Below, in pieces: positions 8,428-16,888 of a DNA stretch of 64,000 bases (the stretch's first letter is position 1; the number at the start of each line of letters is the position of its first letter). Below the pieces are notes generated by a model. The model saw only the letters and a list, made by a program, of their open reading frames with translations. It had not been told where the DNA came from and searched no databases. This DNA comes from an uncultured Thermoproteales archaeon. Lineage in GTDB: Archaea > Thermoproteota > Thermoprotei > Thermoproteales > Thermoproteaceae. A program made the position numbers and the translations under genes. The stretch is taken from the NCBI GenBank assembly GCA_938027595.1, contig CALJAK010000001.1, positions 62,001-126,000 of the forward strand, given 5' to 3'.

Positions 8428-10637
8428 GGCGTTGGTTAATTATCCTAATCGTTGTCGCCGCGGCGTTGGCTTCCTTCACGTTCAAAAACACTGCATATAC
8501 AGCCGTCAACGCCAGTCTGTCCCCAGTCTCTAAAGACTTCAACGCCTCGATCAGCCCGCTGGCATTTGGATATTTCCAATTTGCAGATGCATACAACGTC
8601 ACGTATTACCGCATGAAATTCATGCCGGGATGGACAGAAGTGTACACAATAGGCAAATTCAGACCAACTGGAGCCGGCTGGGCGGGACGGCTGGAGGTTG
8701 TCGCTGGAAACCGCGGCGGCACTTACGCCATAAGACTCGGGGACGTTGTGCAAATTACCGGGCAGCAAAACTCCGGCCCAGCGGTGAGTCTCCCAGCTCT
8801 GCTAGTTTGGCAAACTACCACTACACAACGCTATAGTATTCTAGCCAGAGCTCTATTCACACAAAGCGGAGTCACAGTCACCCAGTTGGTAAACTTCACA
8901 GCAGAGCCAATGCAGAAAAAAGCAGAGTGGACTTTCCACTGCCATACACAGACACACACAGACGACTTCCAACGCTGCACCACTGCCAATATAAACTTCG
9001 GTTGGGATAATGCTTACGCTCCCGCTGGCGTGACGTACAACACTTGGACGCGGGGGAATGCTAGCGTGGCGTTAGATAACGCCACTCGGCGCAGTGGTAC
9101 ACATTCACTACGTCTACAAGCAGACGGCACTTCTACAATTACATACGGCGTAGCTGCTTTAAGATGGGACCTCGGTGGGTTGGGTGTCACTACAGATTTA
9201 GAGATACAGGTATACAACCAATTAGTGTACGGCGATAAGTCAGTTGACGAAATTACCTACATACAATTCGAAGTAGAAACACCAACTGGAATTGTGTATC
9301 TATACTACGTAAGACTAACCAGCGATTGGGGGACTGGCCCAAGAACTACAGAAGTTTGGGACGTGTTCAACGGACAACGTGTGTGTACTAGCCTAAGCCC
9401 AACCGGATGCGGTTCGTCAGTGCCAACTGGACATCAAATACGTGTGTTGGGTCACGCTAGCGGCGATACTTTCTCCGCCTTCTTTCCCACGGGTTTCAAC
9501 TTGAAACGTGACGTAGGTATCGATGGCGTAGTTAGACGGATGGCTTTTGTAGTTGTAGACGGCAAGAACGCCGACGGTGCTGCCAAGTCTTGGTTTGACG
9601 ATCTCACTATGACGTGGCATAAGTGTCAACTACCTAGCCATATAGTTAGCTATACGGCTGGACAGCCGAACACCGGCGTTTATATCGCGTGGAGTACTCC
9701 ACTTGGTTCTCCGGCGTTAGTTACGCAAGTCGACGCCCGCGGTGGCGGCTCTGTCGCTACTGATTACGGCTACGCAATTGCGCAGTATAGACTACCCACG
9801 CCAATCCCGGCGGCTGGGACGCAGATCTCGGTACTGAGCAGATACGAGAGAGATAGCGCAGACGCACCAAACAACGTCTTTTTCATATCCATAGGCGTTG
9901 ACACAGACGGAAACGGCGTTGTGGACCGCGAGTATATATACTACAGAAACGACGGCACGCCGTTTGTGTTAGTCAGTTCGTTCATAAACCCCGGCCAAGT
10001 CATATGCCTAACTACATCTACATGTCAAAACACTATGCAGTATTTCTTCAAACATGTGGGCACAGCTGCCAGCGGCAATGACTACCAGTGGTCTATTTCG
10101 CTGGGTGAAACTCCAGGCGCCATAATCGGCGTGGCGTTCGGGGCAGTAGACGCCAGCGGTTCCGCGTCTGGCCTCGCAAACGACTTCTGGGTGTTTTGGG
10201 ACGATCTCGCCGTACAATACAGTGCGTGTCCTCGGCCGGCTGGTTGGCATGCCGGCGGCTACGTCTGGCAGTCTTACAACTATCTGCTGGTCACTGGAGG
10301 CGTGGCGTATGTGCCGTTGGTGGCTGGTGGGTTGACGTATGTGGCTAACTTCACCGGCAGTGGGAGATATGTGGTGGTGGGTTCTGGGTTGGGCGACATC
10401 TTCGGCGTGTATTGGAGCGGCGCTGGCGCTGGCTGTGTCTTTAGCCCGCCGCAAGCTGGAGCTAGATACGTAGAATTGAGACCACTAGCGGCGTTGGGAG
10501 ACATCATTGTGAGAGACGCATTTGGTGGCATGTTGTGGAGAGCCGGCTGCCAAACCACCGGCATACCCGCATACATAGCGTTTAAAGCGAATCCAGGCGA
10601 AGTGTTGAGAGTGTACTCATTAGAAGTTTGGGGCTAG
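8424..10637 (+). CDS. Large secreted beta-rich surface protein
   Basis: A 737-residue protein with a clear signal peptide (MRRW then hydrophobic residues 5-16), followed by TFKNTAYTAVNASLSP, which aligns with fixed spacing to the same region of the 5171 protein. The body looks like two concanavalin/lectin-like beta sandwiches. Each ends in a similar aspartate-containing strand: SWFDDLTMTW near residue 395 and VFWDDLAVQY near residue 595. A smaller C-terminal beta domain ends RVYSLEVWG. Many N-x-S/T sequons suggest glycosylation. No catalytic motif or C-terminal anchor is seen. GTG 8424 overlaps the stop of the membrane winged-helix gene, so regulator and surface protein are translated together. 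Confidence 0.7.
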   Translation: MRRWLIILIVVAAALASFTFKNTAYTAVNASLSPVSKDFNASISPLAFGYFQFADAYNVTYYRMKFMPGWTEVYTIGKFRPTGAGWAGRLEVVAGNRGGTYAIRLGDVVQITGQQNSGPAVSLPALLVWQTTTTQRYSILARALFTQSGVTVTQLVNFTAEPMQKKAEWTFHCHTQTHTDDFQRCTTANINFGWDNAYAPAGVTYNTWTRGNASVALDNATRRSGTHSLRLQADGTSTITYGVAALRWDLGGLGVTTDLEIQVYNQLVYGDKSVDEITYIQFEVETPTGIVYLYYVRLTSDWGTGPRTTEVWDVFNGQRVCTSLSPTGCGSSVPTGHQIRVLGHASGDTFSAFFPTGFNLKRDVGIDGVVRRMAFVVVDGKNADGAAKSWFDDLTMTWHKCQLPSHIVSYTAGQPNTGVYIAWSTPLGSPALVTQVDARGGGSVATDYGYAIAQYRLPTPIPAAGTQISVLSRYERDSADAPNNVFFISIGVDTDGNGVVDREYIYYRNDGTPFVLVSSFINPGQVICLTTSTCQNTMQYFFKHVGTAASGNDYQWSISLGETPGAIIGVAFGAVDASGSASGLANDFWVFWDDLAVQYSACPRPAGWHAGGYVWQSYNYLLVTGGVAYVPLVAGGLTYVANFTGSGRYVVVGSGLGDIFGVYWSGAGAGCVFSPPQAGARYVELRPLAALGDIIVRDAFGGMLWRAGCQTTGIPAYIAFKANPGEVLRVYSLEVWG

Positions 10638-10702
10638 TTCCGCGCGCGTTCCGCACGTACGTTCCGTAGTTGGTCTATATCTCTACGGATGTTCTCTATG
10701 TC

Positions 10703-11512
10703 ATGAAGTGGCTCATAGTGCTGACGGCGCTGGCGGCGGTTGCGTTAGCTAACGCTGCTGCTGTAGATTTCCACTTGTGGCTGAAGTGTAAAGCTATTGA
10801 GTTATATATCAACGTCACTGGAGTCAATTACACACTGCCTCAATGTGCGCTGTTGTTGAACTACACACTGCCTCCCGGCGTGCCGATGATCGGCGTGGGG
10901 GAATTGAAAAAGTTGAATGTATCCGACCCGCGGGAGGTTTTTGTACAACTTAGAGAAATTAGACTCGCAGCGCTTAGGAATTTGACGAGTCACGTGAACA
11001 GAGCAGTTTTGAGAGAGTATCACAAAATAAACGCGTCTAGAGGGCTTGAGGAAGCTGTTAACAACACGGAGAGGGGTATTAAAACTCTCGTGAAAGTAGA
11101 GCGGCTTTTGGAAAAAGTCAACGCTTCCGAACACGCGAAAGCAGTGAGACAAGGCGTTGTGTGGCTCAACCGCACTATAGAAATGTTGAAACTAAACGAG
11201 ACTAAATGGTTTGAAGTGAGGAATGAGACAGATGTGGAGAGAGTTATTGCAGATATTGAAAAAACTATGGAACACATACGGCGTTTGTTAGACCACTTTG
11301 AGAAGATTAAGATTGCACAACTCCATCAATTAATCTCGGCGAAATACAAAGCGTTAAACGCCACTAGAGAAATTTTGAGAGATTTAAAGAACGTAGAGCC
11401 GCAGTGGTGGAGAGAGATAAGAGACGCCGTCGTAAGAGGCGACGTAGAGAAGATAAGAGAAATAGCTAGGAAAGCGAGAGGAAACAGAGGGGAACCCCCT
11501 GGAAAGAAATAA
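10703..11512 (+). CDS. Secreted alpha-helical, sequon-rich protein
   Basis: A 269-residue protein with a signal peptide (MKWLIVLTALAAVALANA), then a short segment with INVTGVNYTLPQ and LNYTLPPGVP, followed by a long charged helical region likely to form coiled coils (about residues 75-250). About a dozen N-x-S/T sequons are spread through it. The TLPP element is like the one after the signal peptides of the 5171, 7771 and 8424 products. ATG 10703 is preferred over ATG 10670 because the box CTATATCT is ~26 nt upstream and the signal peptide begins here. It may be a stalk or periplasmic spacer; function is unknown. Confidence 0.65.
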   Translation: MKWLIVLTALAAVALANAAAVDFHLWLKCKAIELYINVTGVNYTLPQCALLLNYTLPPGVPMIGVGELKKLNVSDPREVFVQLREIRLAALRNLTSHVNRAVLREYHKINASRGLEEAVNNTERGIKTLVKVERLLEKVNASEHAKAVRQGVVWLNRTIEMLKLNETKWFEVRNETDVERVIADIEKTMEHIRRLLDHFEKIKIAQLHQLISAKYKALNATREILRDLKNVEPQWWREIRDAVVRGDVEKIREIARKARGNRGEPPGKK

Positions 11513-11527
11513 TTTTTTCCCGATTTT

Positions 11528-12085
11528 TTATTTCAATTGTGCGTAGATGATGTCTTGTGGCGTGTCTATATCTATGAGAATACCGGCGTCGTCTACTTCT
11601 ACGTAAGTTGTGGGAATTTTGTTAAACAACGCCCTCATCCCCACGTCGTTTTGTAACTGGAGTAACGCTTGTGGATAGACGTCTCTAGCTACGGCCACTG
11701 GATTCCCGCGGACGCCTCTATAAGTCGGCACAACAACGCCGGTTTCGCACGCGTTGCATATTTTCCTCACTGTCTCTGGCTTGACGAGAGGCATGTCTCC
11801 CAACATGAATACCAACCGTCTCGAGTTAATTAACGTAATTATGGCGGCTTTTACGCTTGTGGAAATGCCCCACTTCCACCAGGGGTTGTATATGGCGGGT
11901 ACTCCTGCCGTTTTCGCCACTTCATCGCTGTTGTGTCCCACGACTATGTAAACTCGACCTACGGCTTTTTCGGCAATTTCCACAACCCATTTAACTACGG
12001 GTTTGTTTCGGAAATTCGCCATCAGTTTCCCGGGGAATCTAGTGGCCGCCCCGGCGGCTAACACAACGGCGGTGCAATCTTCCAT
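11528..12085 (-). CDS. mocA: MobA/MocA-like nucleotidyltransferase (probable molybdopterin cytidylyltransferase)
   Basis: A 185-residue protein with the NTP-transferase signature LAAGAATRFPGKL (residues 9-21), the metal-binding motif MLGDMPLV, and NPVAVARD. It overlaps by 28 nt the 3' end of a molybdenum hydroxylase large-subunit gene. In such operons MocA-type enzymes add CMP to molybdopterin to form the cytosine-dinucleotide cofactor that these hydroxylases use. A separate MobA-like protein is at 61664, so the two probably divide the MCD and MGD branches. The split is inferred from context. Confidence 0.82.
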   Translation of the reverse strand: MEDCTAVVLAAGAATRFPGKLMANFRNKPVVKWVVEIAEKAVGRVYIVVGHNSDEVAKTAGVPAIYNPWWKWGISTSVKAAIITLINSRRLVFMLGDMPLVKPETVRKICNACETGVVVPTYRGVRGNPVAVARDVYPQALLQLQNDVGMRALFNKIPTTYVEVDDAGILIDIDTPQDIIYAQLK

Positions 12086-14232
12086 ATCGCGTTGTATATT
12101 TCTTCTGGAGTTATGGGAGTTTTACAAAATCTCGCTCTAGACGTTTTCCTTACCGCGTCCTCAACGGCGTTGACTACCGCGGGGGGCGCAGCGATTGCGG
12201 CTATTTCGCCCACTCCCTTTGTGCCAGTGGGGTGTTTCGATGGGTGAAATTCCTCTGCGAAATGTACTTCGAAAACCGGCGCTTCGACAGCCGTGGGGAG
12301 TGGGTAGAGAGCTAAATTCTGCGTGATTAAATTACCGGCGTTGTCGTATATTGCTTCTTCGTAGAGAGCTTGGCTTATTCCCTGCAGCGCCCCCCCGTGT
12401 ATCTGTCCCGCTGCTAAAAGCGGGTTTACCACTACGCCTACGTCGTCATAAGACTTATAGATCAAAGGCTTTACGAACCCTGTTTCCGGATCTATTTCCA
12501 CTACGGCGATATGTACGCCGAAGGGGAACGTGGCTTCTGCGCGGTACGTTACTTCTACAATCGGTTGAATTCTCTTTTTGTACATGTGCTTAACTACATC
12601 TCTCAACTCAACGCTTTTGCCGCCGCAGTGGAAAACGCCCTCTTTGTATTCGGGTTGACATTTCAACACCTCGGCGGCGGCTTCCGCAAGCTTACTCTTC
12701 ATTTGTCTAACTGCTAAAATCGCCGCAGAGCCCCCTGCGGTGATGGAACGGCTGCCCATAGTGCCTACGCCGTCTGGGACGTGGGCTGTGTCCCCCCACA
12801 CTACTCTCACTCTCTCCATAGGTATTTCCAACTCTTCAGCCACAATTTGCGCCAAGGCGGTGGCGAGGCCTTGGCCGTGCGGCGCGAGAGCTGTGTAGAC
12901 AGTAACGCTGCCATCTCTCTCGACTCTCATAATCACCGTCTCGTGGCCGAAAGTAGTGATTTCCACATACGTAGAGAAACCAACGCCGATCATGCGTTTG
13001 TTTTTCTCCCACTCTTCCTCAGCCCATTTCTTCAACTTGAAATAACCCAATTTCTCCAACGCTTTTTCAAACGTCGCAATGTAATTACCCGTGTCGTATG
13101 TAATGCCGAACGGATTCGTGTGGGGGAGTTGTTTAATTAAGTTTTTCTTTCTCACTTCTACGGGGTCTAGCCCCAATTCGTCCGCAACTCTATCCATAAT
13201 CCGCTCTATGAAGAAAGTCGCTTCTGGCCTTCCGGCGCCTCTGTAAGCGCCCAGCGGAGTTTTGTTAGTCAAGACTGCCACGGCTCTAACGCGCGCGTAT
13301 TTAACGTCGTAAGGCCCCGTCAACATTCGCGCGGCTGTGTCCACAAGCCCCTCCCCCCAGTAATACGCCCCGGCGTCTGCGTATATCACGCCTTCGATTG
13401 TTTCAACCCTCCCGTCTTTGCTAACGCCGACTTTGTATTCTAAATCCATCGCCCTCCCGTGCGTAGTCGTTTTGAAATCCTCAGACCTCGTGGCTGTCCA
13501 CTTCACTGCAGTTGTTAATCTATAAGCAGCGGCTGCTACGTAAATCTCCTCTGGGTAGACCAACACTTTAGAACCGAACGCCCCCCCGACGTACGGTTGT
13601 ATAACTCTCACAGAAGAGAGAGGCAAATTCAGCGCGGACGCCACTTCTTTCTTCACGTCGAATGGCACTTGAGTAGAAGTCCAAATAGTCAACATATTCC
13701 CGTCGTATACGGCCACCACTCCCCGCGGCTCCATAGCCGAGGGGATTACTCTCCGCACGCTGAGCCGCCCCTCTATCACAACCGCTCCCCTCAAAGCGGC
13801 GTCTCCCCCCTCGTAAGTCTTGTCGTAGACTACATTCGTCCCGAGGCTTTCGTCCACTAGAGGAGCTCCGGGCTTCATAGCTTCGTACATATCCAACACG
13901 GGGGGTAGAGGTTCGTATTCTACCACTGCTTTCTCCAACGCGTCTTGTAACAAATACCTGTCCCGAGCTAAAACCATCGCCACGGCTTCCCCCTGATATC
14001 TCACTTTGCCCCCCAGAGCAAACGGAGGTTCTGAACTAAAGACAGCCACTACGCCCTTCGCAACAACGACGTCTGTTAAATCTACTTTAATCACACGGGC
14101 GTGGGGATACGGCGATCTGACGAAACCGGCGTACAACACGCCCGGCGGTTCTATGTCGTCGACGTATGTAGCTCTGCCCCTCAGAATTACGTCGTCTTCT
14201 ACCCGCGGCGTGGGTTTGCCTACGTATTTCAT
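12058..14232 (-). CDS. Aldehyde oxidoreductase / xanthine dehydrogenase family, molybdenum-binding large subunit
   Basis: A 724-residue molybdopterin-binding subunit starting MKYVGKPTPRVEDDVI. Family features include GGAFGSK, the active-site loop GAYRGAGRPEA and the C-terminal motif GTKGVGEIAAIAAPPA with the catalytic Glu in GVGE. The loop AYRGAGR is not the AYRCSFR loop of true aerobic CO dehydrogenase, so an aldehyde/glyceraldehyde or similar substrate is more likely. ATG 14232 overlaps the small-subunit stop (ATGA). The frame extends to 14271 but only inside the small-subunit gene. Operon order is FAD, 2Fe-2S, Mo, MocA. Confidence 0.9.
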   Translation of the reverse strand: MKYVGKPTPRVEDDVILRGRATYVDDIEPPGVLYAGFVRSPYPHARVIKVDLTDVVVAKGVVAVFSSEPPFALGGKVRYQGEAVAMVLARDRYLLQDALEKAVVEYEPLPPVLDMYEAMKPGAPLVDESLGTNVVYDKTYEGGDAALRGAVVIEGRLSVRRVIPSAMEPRGVVAVYDGNMLTIWTSTQVPFDVKKEVASALNLPLSSVRVIQPYVGGAFGSKVLVYPEEIYVAAAAYRLTTAVKWTATRSEDFKTTTHGRAMDLEYKVGVSKDGRVETIEGVIYADAGAYYWGEGLVDTAARMLTGPYDVKYARVRAVAVLTNKTPLGAYRGAGRPEATFFIERIMDRVADELGLDPVEVRKKNLIKQLPHTNPFGITYDTGNYIATFEKALEKLGYFKLKKWAEEEWEKNKRMIGVGFSTYVEITTFGHETVIMRVERDGSVTVYTALAPHGQGLATALAQIVAEELEIPMERVRVVWGDTAHVPDGVGTMGSRSITAGGSAAILAVRQMKSKLAEAAAEVLKCQPEYKEGVFHCGGKSVELRDVVKHMYKKRIQPIVEVTYRAEATFPFGVHIAVVEIDPETGFVKPLIYKSYDDVGVVVNPLLAAGQIHGGALQGISQALYEEAIYDNAGNLITQNLALYPLPTAVEAPVFEVHFAEEFHPSKHPTGTKGVGEIAAIAAPPAVVNAVEDAVRKTSRARFCKTPITPEEIYNAIWKIAPPLC

Positions 14233-14645
14233 ATCGCTTCGATTATGTTCTGATAACCGGTGCATCTGCACAAAACTCCGGACAATCCCTCTACTATTTC
14301 TTCCCTCGTCTTAGCGGTTTTTTTGAGGTAATACGCAATTGTCAACATGGCTGAGGTACAGTAACCACATTGAGAAGCGTGGTGTTTTTTAAAAGAAACT
14401 CTGAGGCTTTCCATTTCGTTGTGTTCTACCGTCATTATCTCAGCGCCGTCTGTTTGAACTGCCAACAAGTTACAACTCTTGACAGGCCTCCCGTTTAACA
14501 ACACTGTACACACGCCGCATGTAGCTGTGTCGCACCCCACTTTTACTGATTTGTACCCCAAATCTCTCAAGAGGTGTACTAACAACTTCCTCGGCTCTAC
14601 TTCTACTTCGTGTAATACTCCGTTGATTTTTAGAGAGATTTTCAT
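14229..14645 (-). CDS. Molybdenum hydroxylase [2Fe-2S] small subunit
   Basis: A 138-residue iron-sulfur subunit. The N-terminal plant-type ferredoxin cluster is visible as GCDTATCGVCTVLLNG plus SCNL. The C-terminal helical domain cluster is visible as SQCGYCTSAM and GVLCRCTGYQ. It passes electrons from the molybdenum centre to FAD. It overlaps the FAD-subunit stop and the large-subunit start by 4 nt each, so all three subunits are translationally coupled. Confidence 0.95.
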   Translation of the reverse strand: MKISLKINGVLHEVEVEPRKLLVHLLRDLGYKSVKVGCDTATCGVCTVLLNGRPVKSCNLLAVQTDGAEIMTVEHNEMESLRVSFKKHHASQCGYCTSAMLTIAYYLKKTAKTREEIVEGLSGVLCRCTGYQNIIEAI

Positions 14646-15448
14646 AACTTCTCCAACGCTCGCCTCACTGCCACGGCGATTAACGCTTTTCGGTATTGTG
14701 CAGAAGTTCTGAAGTCGTGCGGCGGCGCGGCTTCTTTCTTCGCAGTTTCGGCCGCTTCTATAAACACGTCTCTGTTTAGCGGCGCCCCCTGGAGTATTGC
14801 CTCAACTTTCTTAAGCCTGACGGGCATTTCGGCTGCTCCAGACGCAGCGATCCTTACGTAATCGAAGTGATTGTCTTTAACCCACGCCGCTGCGGCCACT
14901 GAAGCTATGGGAAAATCGCCGCGTCGTAGCGAAAATTTTACGTAACTAAATTTCGGAGGACAGCGTAGTTTTACACTCGTTATAATCTCGCCGCGGTTTA
15001 ACGAAGTAACGTAGGGACCTCTGTAGAGTTGATCGATTTCTATCTCCCTCCAGCCAGCCGCCGTTTTGACTACAGCTCCCCCCGCCAACATCGCCGTGGG
15101 CCAATCGCCTCGGGGATCTGCGTACGCGAGAGAACCACCCACCGTGCCCATTGATCTAATTTGCACATCACCGATGTTACGAGCCGTTTGGCTCAACAAC
15201 CCGCAGGGCGATTCTTCGAGTTCGTAATGTCTAACTAAAGCGCCTATCTCCACTTCCTCTCCGTATTTTACATAACGGAAGGGCAGTTTGTTTATGTCTA
15301 CCACTACAGTGGGCGACACTACGCGGAGTTTCAACAAGGGGATAAGCGATTGTCCCCCGGCTAGCGCCACAGCCCCCTCGTTGGATAATGCGTCGATGGC
15401 TTCTTCTAACGTGTTGGGTTTTACATAATTAAATTCTGGCGGATACAT
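14642..15448 (-). CDS. Molybdenum hydroxylase FAD-binding medium subunit
   Basis: A 268-residue flavoprotein subunit. It has the FAD-binding loops ALAGGQSLIPLLKLR and RSMGTVGGSLAYADPRGDWP, typical of the CutB/CoxM family. The start MYPPEFNYVKP at ATG 15448 is preferred over the open frame to 15478. A TTTTTAAAG box on the coding strand is ~25 nt upstream, and the longer form would overlap tyrA. It begins the operon running to mocA. Confidence 0.92.
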   Translation of the reverse strand: MYPPEFNYVKPNTLEEAIDALSNEGAVALAGGQSLIPLLKLRVVSPTVVVDINKLPFRYVKYGEEVEIGALVRHYELEESPCGLLSQTARNIGDVQIRSMGTVGGSLAYADPRGDWPTAMLAGGAVVKTAAGWREIEIDQLYRGPYVTSLNRGEIITSVKLRCPPKFSYVKFSLRRGDFPIASVAAAAWVKDNHFDYVRIAASGAAEMPVRLKKVEAILQGAPLNRDVFIEAAETAKKEAAPPHDFRTSAQYRKALIAVAVRRALEKL

Positions 15449-15468
15449 GCCACTCGCTTCCTCTCTCT

Positions 15469-16206
15469 TTAAAAACAACTCAGCGCTTTGTAGAAATTCT
15501 TGTAAGCCTCCTCTGCGTTTATCAATTGTCTAGGGATGTCTCGTCTCTTCAACGCTTGTACGAATTCGTCCAACGGCGCTTTCTCTGCGTATTTAACCGC
15601 CGAGGGATTTCTCAAGAGAGAGAAAGCGTAAGTAGCTAAGTATTTGAAGGAAGTGCCTCCGTATTTAAACGCGTCTTCTCCCAGCTCTTCATAGACGCGC
15701 GCTAGAGCGAGCCCCACGGCGTGGCTCAACGCAATTGTGCGCGATACGTAATAGTCGTGTTTTTCCACATCCCCCCACTCTACCACGGCGCCTAGCTCTT
15801 TCCAAAATTGGAAAGCCTCCAAACCCCCCCGCCTCCCCGGTATTTCCATCACTAACACTCTCTGCCCCCTCAGAGTGGGAGCGCCCGGGCCGAACATGGG
15901 GTGCACGGTGGCTACTCTAGCGTCTTGTGGATATTGTCTATAAACCTCCACCAACCCCTCTTTAAACGTCGAGATGTCCATAACCAACTTCCCCCCCGTA
16001 AACTCTGCGATTTGTTGTAACACTCCTTTAGTATTCCAGAAAGAAACAGCGACTATGACTACTTCAGACCAATTGAGCAAATCCACAACGTTGTCTACTT
16101 CCGATTTTGTTTTATCTATGTCGTACACTAACGTCTGGTGAAGCGTAGAGATCTCCCGCTTCAGCCAAAGACCCATGGCGCCCCCGCCAATTATGCCCAC
16201 TCTCAT
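15469..16206 (-). CDS. tyrA: Prephenate dehydrogenase
   Basis: Converts prephenate to 4-hydroxyphenylpyruvate for tyrosine. The 245-residue protein starts MRVGIIGGGAMGLWL, the Rossmann GXGXXG motif, and contains VATVHPMFGPGAP, the family's substrate-binding HPM segment. No chorismate mutase or ACT domain is attached. ATG 16206 is chosen because the NAD-binding motif begins there and TTATACATATT lies just upstream. It sits between the molybdenum hydroxylase operon and the aromatic cluster that begins with DAHP synthase at 18.5 kb. Confidence 0.88.
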   Translation of the reverse strand: MRVGIIGGGAMGLWLKREISTLHQTLVYDIDKTKSEVDNVVDLLNWSEVVIVAVSFWNTKGVLQQIAEFTGGKLVMDISTFKEGLVEVYRQYPQDARVATVHPMFGPGAPTLRGQRVLVMEIPGRRGGLEAFQFWKELGAVVEWGDVEKHDYYVSRTIALSHAVGLALARVYEELGEDAFKYGGTSFKYLATYAFSLLRNPSAVKYAEKAPLDEFVQALKRRDIPRQLINAEEAYKNFYKALSCF

Positions 16207-16306
16207 AAAAATGCAATATGTATAACAAAAAAACATTGACTAAGCTCGTAACGTCGAGAACTCCTCTACTCCTCACAACTGTTATTGTGAATTACGTCGT
16301 CAACTA

Positions 16307-16453
16307 ATGCGACTTCACGCTCAGCTATCTGCGGCGTTTGACACTAAAACTACTGCGAAGTCGTTGACGCAGATCAGACGGAAGCTGGCGTTACTCCAAG
16401 CGGCTTCACATCGTTGTGATTGGGAGCGTCCAGCGGAGTTAATAAAAACTTAA
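16307..16453 (+). other. Possible small ORF or gene remnant (48 codons)
   Basis: The ORF begins MRLHAQLSAAFDTK and continues as a basic, helix-like sequence with QIRRKLALLQAASHRCDWER before TAA. In the same frame the sequence is also open upstream to about 16250. The composition is protein-like and DNA-binding-like, but there is no promoter at the expected distance and no family is recognised. It may be the end of a decayed gene. Confidence 0.25.
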
Positions 16454-16743
16454 TGTTGAGAATAAATCATCCAAGGGGTATGTTACAAACTCAAGCAAAG
16501 GGTGGGAAGGCAGCCCGCTCGGAAAATACGTCGAGTGATTAAATGTAAATGAAAATGCAAATCGCTATCTGGGGCCCGTGGCTTCTTGGATGTTGGAGCA
16601 AAGTATGAAGAAGTTGTCTTTCGCCCCTCCCGCTGCATATTGCGAAAGCTAGACGGCCGTTAGCAGAGGTCTTCAGAGTGTGTAAAGAGTTCTGTAGACA
16701 CAACTACGACAATAATCGAAAGAGAGGGGCTATAGAGTACTAC

Positions 16744-16821
16744 TTAACCACGGGCTTTCGCAATCTGTGTGAGTTGTTGTTTGGCGTTGCTCCACGTTTT
16801 GTCGGGATTCGAGTGAGTCTC
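16744..16821 (-). pseudogene. Remnant of a DAHP-synthase 3' end
   Basis: On the minus strand 25 codons plus stop read ETHSNPDKTWSNAKQQLTQI-AKARG. The intact enzyme at 17515 reads ETHPNPDKAWSDAKQQLTFQ and then QLEELISKAREL. The fragment keeps frame, has an internal deletion after QLT, and ends at its own TAA. It is preceded directly by a stop codon, so it cannot make a protein. Nucleotide identity over 53 nt is about 92 percent, with four differences, all transitions. Confidence 0.75.
16769..16821 (+). repeat. Direct repeat, copy 1 (partner at 17582-17634)
   Basis: 53 nt beginning GTGAGTTGTTGTTTGGCG match 17582-17634 in the same orientation with only four transitions. The two copies lie 68 nt upstream and 76 nt downstream of the TasA-like gene at 16889-17506. 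Copy 2 lies inside the DAHP synthase coding region. Confidence 0.85.
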
Positions 16822-16888
16822 TTATCGCGCTCTACCCACTTACGGTCGACGCTACGTTAGATTAATATTATTACACTTTGGATATTTT

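Larger units (their letters stand above)
16207..16888. other. Gene-poor region with remnants upstream of the second TasA-like gene
   Basis: About 680 nt without a convincing intact gene. It holds the tyrA promoter at its left end, a 48-codon plus-strand ORF at 16307-16453, a minus-strand remnant of a DAHP-synthase 3' end at 16744-16821, and the promoter ATTAATATTATTAC at about 16861-16874. The rest has scattered stops in all frames and looks like decayed sequence. Confidence 0.6.

Noticed and set aside
16678-16860. Plus-strand ORF of 60 codons in the gene-poor region
   Set aside because: It is the complement of the DAHP-synthase-like remnant; the recognisable codons are on the minus strand.
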